Shown here piece by piece: positions 32,860 through 41,410 of a DNA stretch of 64,000 nucleotides (the first letter of the stretch is position 1; each line of letters begins with the position of its first letter). The DNA is taken from assembly GCA_037384065.1 (NCBI GenBank), contig JARROJ010000018.1:1-64000 (forward strand). Direction: 5' to 3'. The position numbers were made by a program, and so were the translations under genes. The stretch comes from JABDPF01 sp037384065 (GTDB lineage: Bacteria > Pseudomonadota > Gammaproteobacteria > Xanthomonadales > SZUA-36). Below the pieces are notes generated by a model. That model had not been told where the DNA came from. It searched no databases and saw nothing but the letters and a program-made list of their open reading frames with translations.

Positions 32860-33872
32860 AGGTTCGCGAGAACCCCTCGCTGCGATCGCTCAACACCTTC
32901 GGGCTCGACGCCACGGCCCGCCTCCTGCTGGAAATCGAAACCGAGGAAGACCTGCTGACCGCCCCCGCCCTCGATCCGGATCGCGATCTCGTGCTCGGCG
33001 GCGGCAGTAACGTGGTGCTGGTGGACGACGTGCCCGGCACGATATTCCTCAACCGGATCCGCGGCATCGAGGCGGTCGGCGAGGACGGCGACGACTGCTT
33101 CGTCGAAGCGGGCGCCGGCGAAGACTGGCACGGACTGGTGAACTGGAGCCTGGACCACGGCCTTGGCGGCCTCGAAAACCTTTCGCTGATTCCGGGCAGC
33201 GTCGGCGCGGCACCGATCCAGAACATCGGCGCTTACGGCGTCGAACTGGAATCGGTGCTGGAATCGGTGACCTGTTGGAACTGGCGCGATGGCGGCTGGG
33301 TCGTGTTCGGTCGCGACGCCTGCCGCTTCGGTTACCGCGACAGCCGTTTCAAGCAGAAACCGGACCGTTACCTCGTCACGTCGGTTCGCCTGCGGTTGCG
33401 ACGGTCGTTCGAACCGGTCCTTTCCTACGCCGGACTGGCCGAGGAACTCGAGCGCACCGGGATTACCCGGCCCACCGCGCGCGACGTCAGCGATGCCGTG
33501 ATCCATCTGCGCCGGCGCAAGCTGCCGGACCCCGCCATCGAAGGCAACGCGGGCAGCTTCTTCAAGAACCCGGTCGTCGACGCGGCCGTGGCCGACGCGC
33601 TGCTCGGCCGCCACCCGGGCCTGCCCGTCTGGCCGCAACCGGATGGGCGCCGCAAACTGTCGGCGGCCTGGCTGATCGAACACTGTGGGCTCAAGGGCAC
33701 GACCGTGGGCGGCGCCGCCGTCTCGAAGCGCCACGCCCTCGTGCTGGTCAACCGCGGCGGCGCGACCGGCCGCGACGTGGCGACGCTGGCGGCGCAGGTG
33801 CAGGACGTCGTCAACGACCGCTTCGGTATCCTGCTCGAACCGGAGCCGCGCCTGGTGCGCTTTGGCGCGTAG
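32856..33872 (+). CDS. murB: UDP-N-acetylenolpyruvoylglucosamine reductase
   Basis: 338 residues; the ATG at 32856 overlaps the pyrD stop (ATGA). Type I MurB features: LGGGSNVVLVDD for FAD, GLENLSLIPGSVGAAPIQNIGAYG split over residues 105-128, Arg161 (FGYRDSRFK) and the proton donor Ser234 (GNAGSFFKNP). It reduces enolpyruvyl-UDP-GlcNAc to UDP-MurNAc with NADPH in peptidoglycan synthesis. The opening NPSLRSLNTFG is family-typical, confirming the start. Convergent with gcdH. Confidence 0.95.
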   Translation: MKVRENPSLRSLNTFGLDATARLLLEIETEEDLLTAPALDPDRDLVLGGGSNVVLVDDVPGTIFLNRIRGIEAVGEDGDDCFVEAGAGEDWHGLVNWSLDHGLGGLENLSLIPGSVGAAPIQNIGAYGVELESVLESVTCWNWRDGGWVVFGRDACRFGYRDSRFKQKPDRYLVTSVRLRLRRSFEPVLSYAGLAEELERTGITRPTARDVSDAVIHLRRRKLPDPAIEGNAGSFFKNPVVDAAVADALLGRHPGLPVWPQPDGRRKLSAAWLIEHCGLKGTTVGGAAVSKRHALVLVNRGGATGRDVATLAAQVQDVVNDRFGILLEPEPRLVRFGA

Positions 33873-33928
33873 CCGCGTACGCGTGCCCGGGTTCACGAGC
33901 CACGCCTGGAGCGCCGGGACGCCAGCCC

Positions 33929-35092
33929 TCAGAACGCGTTGATGCCGGTCAGCTCGCGGCCGACCACCAGCTGGTGCACCGTCTCGGTGCCCTCGTAGGT
34001 GATCACGCTTTCCAGGTTCAGCATGTGGCGAATCGCCTTGTACTCGGTGGTAATGCCGCTGCCGCCGAGGATGTCGCGGCAGTCGCGCGCGATGTCCAGC
34101 GCCATGCGCACGTTGTTCCACTTGGCGATGCTGACCTGGGTCGGCTGCATCGTGCCGGCATCCTTCATGCGCCCCAGTTGCAGCGAGAGCAACTGGGCCG
34201 AAGTGATTCGACGCGCCATGTCGGCCAGGCGGATCTGGATCGCCTGGTTGGCGGCCAGCGGTCGCTCGAACAGCATGCGGTCGGACGTGTAGTCGAGGAC
34301 TTCCGCGAGGCAGTCGATCGCCGATCCGATCGGCCCCCAGGTGATGCCGTATCGCGCCTGCGTCAGGCAGCTGAGCGGCCCCTTCAGGCCGACCACGTTC
34401 GGCAGGCGGTTGGCCTCCGGCACGACCACGTCGTTGAAATACAGCTCGGAGGTCACGGACGCGCGCAGCGACATCTTGTGCTTGATCGCGGGCGCATCGA
34501 AACCGGGCATGCCCTTTTCGACCACGAAGCCCATGATGCCCTCGTCGGTTTTCGCCCAGACGATGGCGATGTCGGCGATGCTGCCGTTGGTGATCCACAT
34601 CTTGGCGCCGTTCAGGATCCAGTCGTCGCCCTTGCGCTTCGCATGCGTCTTCATGTTGGCCGGATCGGAACCGCCGTGCGGCTCGGTCAGGCCGAAACAG
34701 CCGATGATTTCGCCCGCCGCCATGCCGGGCAGCCAGCGCTGCTTCTGCTCTTCCGAGCCGAAGGCGTGGATCGGGTACATGCACAGGCTGGACTGAACGG
34801 AGACGAAACTGCGCAGGCCGGAGTCGCAGCGCTCCAGTTCCTGGCAGATCAGGCCGTAGGACACGCTGTTCAGGCCGGCGCATCCATAGCCTTCCAGGCT
34901 GCTGCCGAGCAGGCCCATGTCGGCGATCTCGGGCACCAGGTGCCCGGGAAACGTCGCCTCGTCGAAGTGCTTGGCGATGATCGGCATCGCGCGCTCGTCG
35001 ACCCAGCGACCGACGCTTTCGCGAATCATCTGCTCTTCCTCGCTCAGCAGTGACTGGACGTCGTACAGGTCGAATGGATTCAGTCTGGCCAT
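33929..35092 (-). CDS. gcdH: Glutaryl-CoA dehydrogenase
   Basis: 387 residues. Acyl-CoA dehydrogenase fold with CFGLTEPHGGSDPANM and LNGAKMWITNGSIADI. The GCDH-specific features are the catalytic base Glu367 in ITYEGTETVHQL and the end VVGRELTGINAF, plus the N-terminal DLYDVQSLLSEEEQMIRESV seen in this family. It oxidatively decarboxylates glutaryl-CoA to crotonyl-CoA in lysine, hydroxylysine and tryptophan breakdown. A LysR regulator and CoA-transferase often adjoin gcdH but are absent here. A terminator for the upstream nucleotidase gene separates them, so it is likely transcribed alone. Confidence 0.94.
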   Translation of the reverse strand: MARLNPFDLYDVQSLLSEEEQMIRESVGRWVDERAMPIIAKHFDEATFPGHLVPEIADMGLLGSSLEGYGCAGLNSVSYGLICQELERCDSGLRSFVSVQSSLCMYPIHAFGSEEQKQRWLPGMAAGEIIGCFGLTEPHGGSDPANMKTHAKRKGDDWILNGAKMWITNGSIADIAIVWAKTDEGIMGFVVEKGMPGFDAPAIKHKMSLRASVTSELYFNDVVVPEANRLPNVVGLKGPLSCLTQARYGITWGPIGSAIDCLAEVLDYTSDRMLFERPLAANQAIQIRLADMARRITSAQLLSLQLGRMKDAGTMQPTQVSIAKWNNVRMALDIARDCRDILGGSGITTEYKAIRHMLNLESVITYEGTETVHQLVVGRELTGINAF

Positions 35093-35107
35093 CGGGCCCT
35101 CCGTGCA

Positions 35108-35132
35108 TGCAAAAGGGCGCTGCCGCGCCCTT
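35108..35132 (-). terminator. Intrinsic terminator after the 5'-nucleotidase gene
   Basis: Minus strand: an 8-bp stem AAGGGCGC/GCGCCCTT (35132-35113, four-base loop) runs into TTTT (35114-35111). It lies 25 bases beyond the nucleotidase stop codon and just upstream of the gcdH start, separating the two genes. Confidence 0.7.
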
Positions 35133-35156
35133 CCCGGTCAGGTGTTCGAAAGGACG

Positions 35157-36089
35157 CTATTCTAGCGCGTTCACGATGCCGTTGGGTACATGCGCCGCCG
35201 CCACGTGCCCCTTGGCGGAATCGATATGCACCTGCTGGTCGTCGAAGAATATATCGGCGCCAAAGGCCTTCAGAAACTCGCCCTTGGCGCGGCCGCCGAG
35301 AAACAGCGCCTCGTCGATCCGGATGCCCCACTCGCGCAGCGTCAGCACCACGCGCTTGTGCGCCGGCGCCGAGCGCGCCGTGACCAGGGCGGTGCGGATC
35401 GGGTTGTCCTCGATCGGAAACGCCGACTGGATCTTGTGCAGCGCTTCCAGCACGCCCTTGAACGGCCCGCCGGACAGCGGCTGGTTGGCCGCCTCGCGCT
35501 CGGAGCGGGAAAACGATTCGAGGCCCTGTTCCTGGTAGATGCGTTCGGCCTCGTCGCTGAAAATCACGGCGTCACCGTCGAAGGCGATGCGCAACTGGCC
35601 GTCGTCGCGACCGCCGGCGCGCCCCGGCAGGATGGTCGCGGCCGCGTAGCCCTTCTGCAGCGCGGCGCGCACGTCCTGCGCGTTGGTCGACAACAGCAGG
35701 TCGGCGCCGAACGCCTCCATGTACGTGTACGGGCTAACGCCGTTGGTGAAGGCGGCGCGCTCGATGTTGAGCCCGAAATGCTCGATCGTGTTGAAGATAC
35801 GCAGGCCGGTGTCGGCGCTGTTGCGCGAAAGCAGGATCACCTCGACCCGGGGATGGTCGAGGTCATCGTCGTTCAGCGCCAGCAGTTTGCGCACCAGCGG
35901 AAAGGCGACGCCCGGCTCGAGCAGTTCGTTCTCGCGAGTCACCTGGTAATCGGCGAAAGCCGCCAGGCCCTCCTGCTCGAAAACCCGGTGGCTCTCACCC
36001 AGGTCGAACAGCGCGCGGGACGAAACGCCGATGGTCAGCGTATCGCCACCCCGGTTCGTGACGTTTGGCGGTTTCAAATCCGTTTCCAT
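35157..36089 (-). CDS. Cytosolic 5'-nucleotidase (NT5C1/PF06189-type)
   Basis: 310 residues. The pattern is that of the bacterial 5'-nucleotidase family related to cytosolic NT5C1A/B: LTIGVSSRALFDLGESHRVF at the N-terminus, EVILLSRNSADTGLRIFNTI, TNGVSPYTYMEAFGADLLLS, LRIAFDGDAVIFSDEAE (HAD-like Asp loop) and DEALFLGGRAKGEFLKAFGADIFFDDQ. It should dephosphorylate nucleoside 5'-monophosphates in the cytosol; which base is preferred cannot be told. It is divergent from the lipoprotein-sorting gene and followed by its own terminator. Confidence 0.88.
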   Translation of the reverse strand: METDLKPPNVTNRGGDTLTIGVSSRALFDLGESHRVFEQEGLAAFADYQVTRENELLEPGVAFPLVRKLLALNDDDLDHPRVEVILLSRNSADTGLRIFNTIEHFGLNIERAAFTNGVSPYTYMEAFGADLLLSTNAQDVRAALQKGYAAATILPGRAGGRDDGQLRIAFDGDAVIFSDEAERIYQEQGLESFSRSEREAANQPLSGGPFKGVLEALHKIQSAFPIEDNPIRTALVTARSAPAHKRVVLTLREWGIRIDEALFLGGRAKGEFLKAFGADIFFDDQQVHIDSAKGHVAAAHVPNGIVNALE

Positions 36090-36196
36090 GGCTTTATTCT
36101 GTTCATGTTAGTTCTCAAAGGGCGAGAATGCCACGGACGCCGGGCGCCAGCGCGGTGGGTCCGGACTTTCTCACCGTCCACCGAGCGGAGGTCTCC

Positions 36197-36943
36197 ATGC
36201 GCATCGTCCTGCTCGCGCTCGTCATGCTGGCCGGCACCGCCGCCGGCGCCGAGCCCCCTTCCGCCCGTGAACTGGTCCAGCAGGCCATGGATCACTGGCG
36301 CGGCGTCACCTCGCACTCGGTGATTTCGATGACCATCCACCGGCCGGACTGGGAGCGTTCGATGACCCTGGAAGGCTGGAGCAAGGGCGACAAACTCTCC
36401 CTGGTGCGCGTCATCGAACCGCCCCGCGACGCCGGCAACGCCACCCTGCTGGACGACAGCAACATGTGGACCTACACGCCGAAGATCAACCGCATCATCA
36501 AGGTCCCCTCGTCGATGATGGCGCAGAGCTGGATGGGCAGCGATTTCTCCAACAAGGACATCGCCAAGTCGACCGACATCATCGACGAATACGACCACGA
36601 ACTGACCGCCAGCGAGACCCGCGACGGGCACACCGTCTACACGGTGACGTCCATCCCCCACGAGGACGCGGCCGTGGTCTGGGGCAAGGAGGTCCTGCTG
36701 ATCCGCGACGATTTCGTTTTGCTCGAACAACAGTACTGGGACCAGGACGGCGTGCTGGTCAAGAAACTCGAAACCCGGGACGTCGCCGAGATGGGCGGCC
36801 GCCCGGTAGCCCGCGTCATGCAGATGGCCGACGTCGACAAAGCGGACGAGTGGACCCGGATCACGACGCGCGAGGTGACCTTCGACCTCGAACTGCCGCC
36901 GCAACTCTTCACCCTGTCCAACCTGCGGAATCCGCGGCAGTGA
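36197..36943 (+). CDS. Outer membrane lipoprotein-sorting (LolA-like, PF17131-type) periplasmic protein
   Basis: 248 residues, ATG 36197 with GGAGG just upstream. Signal peptide IVLLALVMLAGTAAGA, then a LolA/LppX-type half-barrel: ARELVQQAMDHWRGVTSHSV, TLEGWSKGDKLSLVRVIEPP, NMWTYTPKINRIIKVPSSMM, SWMGSDFSNKDI and a C-terminal ITTREVTFDLELPPQLFTLS. The motif 'SWMGSDFSNKD' is typical of this family, which is usually encoded with RND or FtsX-type exporters rather than LolCDE. It probably carries a hydrophobic ligand across the periplasm. First gene of a five-gene run; its stop overlaps the next start. Confidence 0.87.
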   Translation: MRIVLLALVMLAGTAAGAEPPSARELVQQAMDHWRGVTSHSVISMTIHRPDWERSMTLEGWSKGDKLSLVRVIEPPRDAGNATLLDDSNMWTYTPKINRIIKVPSSMMAQSWMGSDFSNKDIAKSTDIIDEYDHELTASETRDGHTVYTVTSIPHEDAAVVWGKEVLLIRDDFVLLEQQYWDQDGVLVKKLETRDVAEMGGRPVARVMQMADVDKADEWTRITTREVTFDLELPPQLFTLSNLRNPRQ

Positions 36944-38169
36944 CGCTCACCTTCCGGCTCGCCTGGCGCAATCTCTGGCGGCATCGACGCCGCACCTGGC
37001 TGACCGCTTCGGCGATGATTTTTTCCAACGTGCTGCTGGTGTTCATGATCTCGCTGCAGTTCGGCTCGTACGAGATGATGATCAACAACACCCTGCGGGC
37101 CTTCAGCGGCCACATCCAGCTGCAGATGGCCGGCTACAACGAGAATCCGAAACTGCGCAACAGCATCGCCGACGTCCGGACCGTCGCGAAGCGCGTGCGC
37201 GAGCGCCTGCCGAACGCGCAGGTGGCCGCGCGCGCAAGCGGTTTCGCGCTGGCGTCCAGCGAAGAGCGCACGTTCGGCATCCAGCTGGTCGGCGTCGAGC
37301 CGGATCGCGAACCGGGCGTGTCCAGCCTGCCCGGGCTGGTTCGCGACGGCCGCTTCCTGGACGACCCGACGGCGCCGGAGATCTTCATCGGTTCGACCCT
37401 GGCGCGCAACCTCAAGGTGGCTGTCGGCGATGAAATCACCCTGCTCGGCAGCGGCCGGGACGGTTCGTTCGCAGCCGGCATCGTCACGGTCGCCGGCATC
37501 TTCGAGAGCGGCATGCAGGACATGGACCGCAGTTTCGCGGAGTTGCCGCTGACGTATTTCCAGGACCTGTTCGCGATGGACGGCGGCGGCCACAGCGTCG
37601 TCGTCATGCTGCCGTCGCTGGACCGCGTGGCGGCCGCCGTGACGACGTTACGGAATGCGCCGGACATCGACGGCCCGCTCGACGTGCTCGACTGGGAAGC
37701 GCTGAATCCCGGCCTCAAGCAGGCCATCCAGGCCGACATGTCGAGCGCCTGGTTCATGTACGCCGTGCTGATCGTGCTGGTCGCGTTCAGTGTCCTCAAC
37801 ACGCAGCTCATGTCCGTGATGGAGCGGACCCGGGAATTCGGCGTCATCTCCGCGCTCGGCGTTCGCCCCCGGCGGCTCGCCGGGCTGATCCTGCTGGAAA
37901 CGACCTTGATGGCGCTGATCGGATTCGCCCTGGGCGTGTTCCTCGGCTGGCTGATCACGCTGTATTTCAACACGGCGGGCTTCAGCTACCCCGGCATGGA
38001 GGACTTCGCTTCACGCTTCAACCTGCCGGGGAAAATGTATCCGAGCATCACACCGCTGTCGCTCGTGCTGGGGCCGGCCGTCGTGTTCGTATTCTGTCTG
38101 CTGGCGGCCTTGTACCCGGCGCTGCGCCTGCTCCGCCTCAGGCCGGTCGACGCCATGAGGACGGCCTGA
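36940..38169 (+). CDS. ABC transporter permease, FtsX/MacB/LolE type (first subunit)
   Basis: 409 residues from a GTG at 36940 overlapping the previous stop (GTGA). The N-terminal RLAWRNLWRHRRRTWLTASAM leads into the first helix; a large periplasmic domain (~residues 45-270) follows; then three helices with VLNTQLMSVMERTREFGVISALG, the coupling segment of FtsX-type permeases, and the ending LRLRPVDAMR. Such permeases do not move solutes through a channel but drive periplasmic conformational work, e.g. lipoprotein extraction. It probably pairs with the next permease and the LolD-like ATPase. Confidence 0.88.
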   Translation: MTLTFRLAWRNLWRHRRRTWLTASAMIFSNVLLVFMISLQFGSYEMMINNTLRAFSGHIQLQMAGYNENPKLRNSIADVRTVAKRVRERLPNAQVAARASGFALASSEERTFGIQLVGVEPDREPGVSSLPGLVRDGRFLDDPTAPEIFIGSTLARNLKVAVGDEITLLGSGRDGSFAAGIVTVAGIFESGMQDMDRSFAELPLTYFQDLFAMDGGGHSVVVMLPSLDRVAAAVTTLRNAPDIDGPLDVLDWEALNPGLKQAIQADMSSAWFMYAVLIVLVAFSVLNTQLMSVMERTREFGVISALGVRPRRLAGLILLETTLMALIGFALGVFLGWLITLYFNTAGFSYPGMEDFASRFNLPGKMYPSITPLSLVLGPAVVFVFCLLAALYPALRLLRLRPVDAMRTA

Positions 38170-39413
38170 TGGGCGCGGGCGGCCAGCTTCCGCTTGGCGC
38201 CCTGGCGCGCCTGGCCTGGCGCAACCTGTGGCGCAACCGTCGACGCACGGCGATCATGCTGCTCGCGATCGCCACCGGCGCCTGGGCCATGATTTTCATG
38301 ACGGCGCTGATGCGCGGCATGGTCGACCAGATGGTGGCGGACGGCATCGATGCGCTGCCCGGCTACGTCCAGGTCCATCATCCGCAGTATCGGGACGACC
38401 CCAATATCGAAAACAGTCTCGCGCAACCGGACGCCGCGTTCCGCGCGGCCATGGCTGCGCCGGACGTGCAGGCCTGGACCAGCCGCGTGCGCGTTCCGGC
38501 CATGATCTCCAGCGCCCGTGACAGCCGCGGCGTAACCCTGCTCGGCGTCGATCCGCAGGGCGAAATCGAGGTCGGCTTCGACCCGGCCGACATCGTCGCG
38601 GGCCGCTTCCTGGACAGCCCGGGCGACGGCGGCCTCGTGGTCGGCCGGAAACTGCTGGAGCGGCTCGAAACCGACCTCGGAAAACGGGTCGTCATCATGA
38701 GCCAGGGACCGGACAACACGGTCGCCGACCGCGGCTTCCGCGTGGTCGGCGTGTACAAGGCGCAACTCGAAGCGCTGGAGGAAACCTTCGTTTACGCCGG
38801 CCGTGACACCGTGCAGGCGATGCTCGAGTCGGGCGACCGGATCTCGGAGATCGCCGTGACCGGATACGATTACCGCAATGTCGCGCCCTTGCTCGAACGC
38901 GTCCGATCCGCGGCGGGCGACCATGCCGAGGTGCTGCCCTGGACGGAGCTCGACCCCTACCTCGGCTCGATGATGAAGGTGATGGACGGCTTCGTGCTGG
39001 TCTGGATCGTGGTGATCTTCATGGCGCTGAGCTTTGGCCTGGTGAACACCCTGATGATGGCGGTGTTCGAGCGGATTCGCGAATTCGGGCTGATGCAGGC
39101 GCTGGGCATGAAGCCCGCGGCGATCCTGTGGCAGGTGCTGCTGGAGTCGCTGATGCTGCTGGCCCTCGGACTGCTGCTCGGCAATCTGCTCGCCATCGCC
39201 AGCGTCTGGCCGTTGCGCGACGGGCTCGACCTGTCGATCGTCGGCCAGGGCATGGAGTGGTTCGGCGCGGCCAGCGTCCTCTACCCTGCCCTGAAGCCGA
39301 ACGACCTGTTGCTGGCCAATGCCGTCGTCATCGTGCTCGGCATCCTGACCAGCCTTCTGCCGGCCTGGCGCGCATCGCGCTACCGGCCCGTCGACGCGAT
39401 CGCGCGAACCTGA
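38169..39413 (+). CDS. ABC transporter permease, FtsX/MacB/LolC type (second subunit)
   Basis: 414 residues; start and previous stop share one base (TGATG, 38167-38171). Same architecture as its upstream neighbour: RLAWRNLWRNRRRTAIMLL, a periplasmic domain with VTLLGVDPQGEIEVGF and GRKLLERLETDLGKRVVIM, then SFGLVNTLMMAVFERIREFG, LMQALGMKPAAI and the end RASRYRPVDAIA. The two permeases are clearly homologous but diverged, suggesting a heterodimeric core like LolC/LolE. Confidence 0.88.
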   Translation: MGAGGQLPLGALARLAWRNLWRNRRRTAIMLLAIATGAWAMIFMTALMRGMVDQMVADGIDALPGYVQVHHPQYRDDPNIENSLAQPDAAFRAAMAAPDVQAWTSRVRVPAMISSARDSRGVTLLGVDPQGEIEVGFDPADIVAGRFLDSPGDGGLVVGRKLLERLETDLGKRVVIMSQGPDNTVADRGFRVVGVYKAQLEALEETFVYAGRDTVQAMLESGDRISEIAVTGYDYRNVAPLLERVRSAAGDHAEVLPWTELDPYLGSMMKVMDGFVLVWIVVIFMALSFGLVNTLMMAVFERIREFGLMQALGMKPAAILWQVLLESLMLLALGLLLGNLLAIASVWPLRDGLDLSIVGQGMEWFGAASVLYPALKPNDLLLANAVVIVLGILTSLLPAWRASRYRPVDAIART

Positions 39414-39426
39414 ACGGGAGAACACC

Positions 39427-40119
39427 ATGGCCGATATCCGCTGTCACGAACTGTGCAAGACCTACCGGCAGGGCGACGCCCGGATCCACGCGCTCGACCA
39501 CGTCACGCTGGACGTCGAACCCGGTTCGTTCATCTGTCTCTCGGGTCCGTCGGGCTCCGGCAAAACCACGCTCCTCAATGCGATCGGCGGCCTCGACGAG
39601 CTCGACAGCGGCGAGATCAGCATCGACGGCACCCGCGTGGACCAACTCGCGCAGGGCCCACTGGCCGATCTGCGCCTGCACCATATCGGTTTCGTATTCC
39701 AGGCCTACAACCTGATCCCGGTGCTGACGGCGCGTGAAAACGTCGAGTTCGTCATGCAGGTGCAGGGCGTCGGCGCCGCCGCGCGGCGGGAGAAATCGAT
39801 GGCCATCCTGCAGGAAGTCGGCCTCGAGGGTATGGAGAACCGCCGACCCGCGCAGTTATCCGGCGGGCAGCAACAGCGCGTCGCCGTGGCGCGCGCGATC
39901 GTCAGCCAGCCCAAGCTGGTGCTGGCGGACGAACCCACCGCCAACCTCGACTCCAAATCGGCCGAAAAGCTGATGGAGCTGTTTCGGGAACTGAACGAAA
40001 ACCACGGCGTCACCTTCATCATCGCGACGCACGATGAGCGGGTCATGCGCCACGCACGCCGTCTGATTCGCATGCGGGATGGTAAAGTAACTTCTGATAA
40101 TAAAAACGTATCTGATTGA
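39427..40119 (+). CDS. ABC transporter ATP-binding protein, LolD/MacB family
   Basis: 230 residues with all nucleotide-binding motifs: Walker A GPSGSGKTTLLNAI, Q-loop FVFQAYNLIPVLTA, signature QLSGGQQQRVAVARAI, Walker B LVLADEPTANLDS and the switch His in FIIATHDERVM. YNLIPVLTARENVE is typical of the LolD/MacB branch. It should power the two permeases just upstream. GGGAG precedes its ATG. The last codons lie in a strikingly AT-rich stretch (KVTSDNKNVSD) that continues into the next gene. Confidence 0.93.
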   Translation: MADIRCHELCKTYRQGDARIHALDHVTLDVEPGSFICLSGPSGSGKTTLLNAIGGLDELDSGEISIDGTRVDQLAQGPLADLRLHHIGFVFQAYNLIPVLTARENVEFVMQVQGVGAAARREKSMAILQEVGLEGMENRRPAQLSGGQQQRVAVARAIVSQPKLVLADEPTANLDSKSAEKLMELFRELNENHGVTFIIATHDERVMRHARRLIRMRDGKVTSDNKNVSD

Positions 40120-41391
40120 TTGAAAACTTTTTTTATAATAATTACGCTGTGCGCCACGCTCCTGCCCCCCGGGCTCGAAGCGCAGTCGTCAGCGGCCGGC
40201 GCGGTCGCGGTCGGCGGTCACCTGAAGGGCCGCCTCGAGGCCGCCGCGTACCCCGCGGACAGCGTATTCCGCGACGCGCTCGGCGCCCGGTCGCGGGACG
40301 CCGGACTCGAATTCCGCCTGAAGGCCGCGTTCCGGCACGGTCGCTGGAAGTTCGCCGCCGATTACCAGGGCATTGCGCTGAACGCCGATACGCTGCGCCT
40401 CGCCGCCGCCCTGCCCGGCCTGCCCGGGTTCGGCGCGCAGCCGATCGACGACCGACGGCGTTGGTGGGACCTGACCCACACCGCGGGCGATCCCGGGGAC
40501 ACGCTTCGGGTGCATCGCCTCGACCGGCTGAACGTGAGCTGGACCGGCGCCCGAACGGTACTGCGTTTCGGCCGCCAGGCCATCAGCTGGGGCAATGGCC
40601 TGCTGTTCAACCCGATGGACGTCTTCAACCCGTTCGATCCCGCCGCAGTCGATACCGAGTACAAAACCGGTGACGACATGCTCTACGGCCAGTACCTGTT
40701 CGGCACCGGCGACGACCTGCAGGGCGTCGCCGTGGTGCGGCGCGATCCGCTGACCGGCGAGGTCGAATCCGACCAGTCCTCGCTGGCGTTCAAGTACCAC
40801 GGCTTCGTCGGGACCAACGAATTCGACCTGCTGGCCGCGGAACACTACGGCGATACCCTGCTCGGCGCCGGCGGAACGCTCGCACTGGGCGGCGCCGTGG
40901 CGCGCGGCGACGTCACCTGGACGCGCACCGCCACCGCTGACGTGTTCTCGGCCGTGGCCAGCCTGAGCTACTCCTGGGTCTGGGGCGGCCGCAATTACAA
41001 CGGCGTTTTCGAGCTCTACCGCAACGGCTTCGGACAGGCCGACGGCGCCTACGGCGGCGACGACCTGGCGCGCAATCCGGAGTTGTTGGCGCGGCTGGCG
41101 CGCGGTGAGCTGTACACGCTCGGACGGCGCTACGCCGCCGCGTCGCTGACGATCGAGGTCACGCCGCTGTTCCGGCTCACTCCGAACGTATTCGTCAATC
41201 TCGACGATCCATCCGCGCTGGCGCAGTTGGTCTTCGACTACGACTGGCGTCAGAACCTGCAAGTGGTCGCCGCGCTGAACCTGCCGATCGGCCCGAACGG
41301 CAGCGAATACGGGGGCGTCGAAACCCCGGTGGACGGGCGTTACCTGTCCACCGGGGCCGGCGTGTTCGCACAGCTGGCGTATTACTTCTGA
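40120..41391 (+). CDS. Predicted outer-membrane beta-barrel protein of the exporter operon
   Basis: 423 residues. The best start is TTG at 40120, immediately after the ATPase stop; it gives a good signal peptide (KTFFIIITLCATLLPPGLEA) where no ATG or GTG would. The mature part alternates polar and hydrophobic residues in barrel-like strands (RLNVSWTGARTVLRFGRQAI, then NGVFELYRNGFG and LRLTP-type strands) and ends with the C-terminal aromatic QLAYYF expected of BAM substrates. The segment GRQAISWGNGLLFNPMDVFNPF recalls DUF1302/alginate-export-type barrels. It may be the outer-membrane target or exit of the LolA-like/FtsX system. No enzymatic motif was found. Confidence 0.75.
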   Translation: MKTFFIIITLCATLLPPGLEAQSSAAGAVAVGGHLKGRLEAAAYPADSVFRDALGARSRDAGLEFRLKAAFRHGRWKFAADYQGIALNADTLRLAAALPGLPGFGAQPIDDRRRWWDLTHTAGDPGDTLRVHRLDRLNVSWTGARTVLRFGRQAISWGNGLLFNPMDVFNPFDPAAVDTEYKTGDDMLYGQYLFGTGDDLQGVAVVRRDPLTGEVESDQSSLAFKYHGFVGTNEFDLLAAEHYGDTLLGAGGTLALGGAVARGDVTWTRTATADVFSAVASLSYSWVWGGRNYNGVFELYRNGFGQADGAYGGDDLARNPELLARLARGELYTLGRRYAAASLTIEVTPLFRLTPNVFVNLDDPSALAQLVFDYDWRQNLQVVAALNLPIGPNGSEYGGVETPVDGRYLSTGAGVFAQLAYYF

Positions 41392-41410
41392 ACGCGCCCG
41401 CGGCGCGGCA

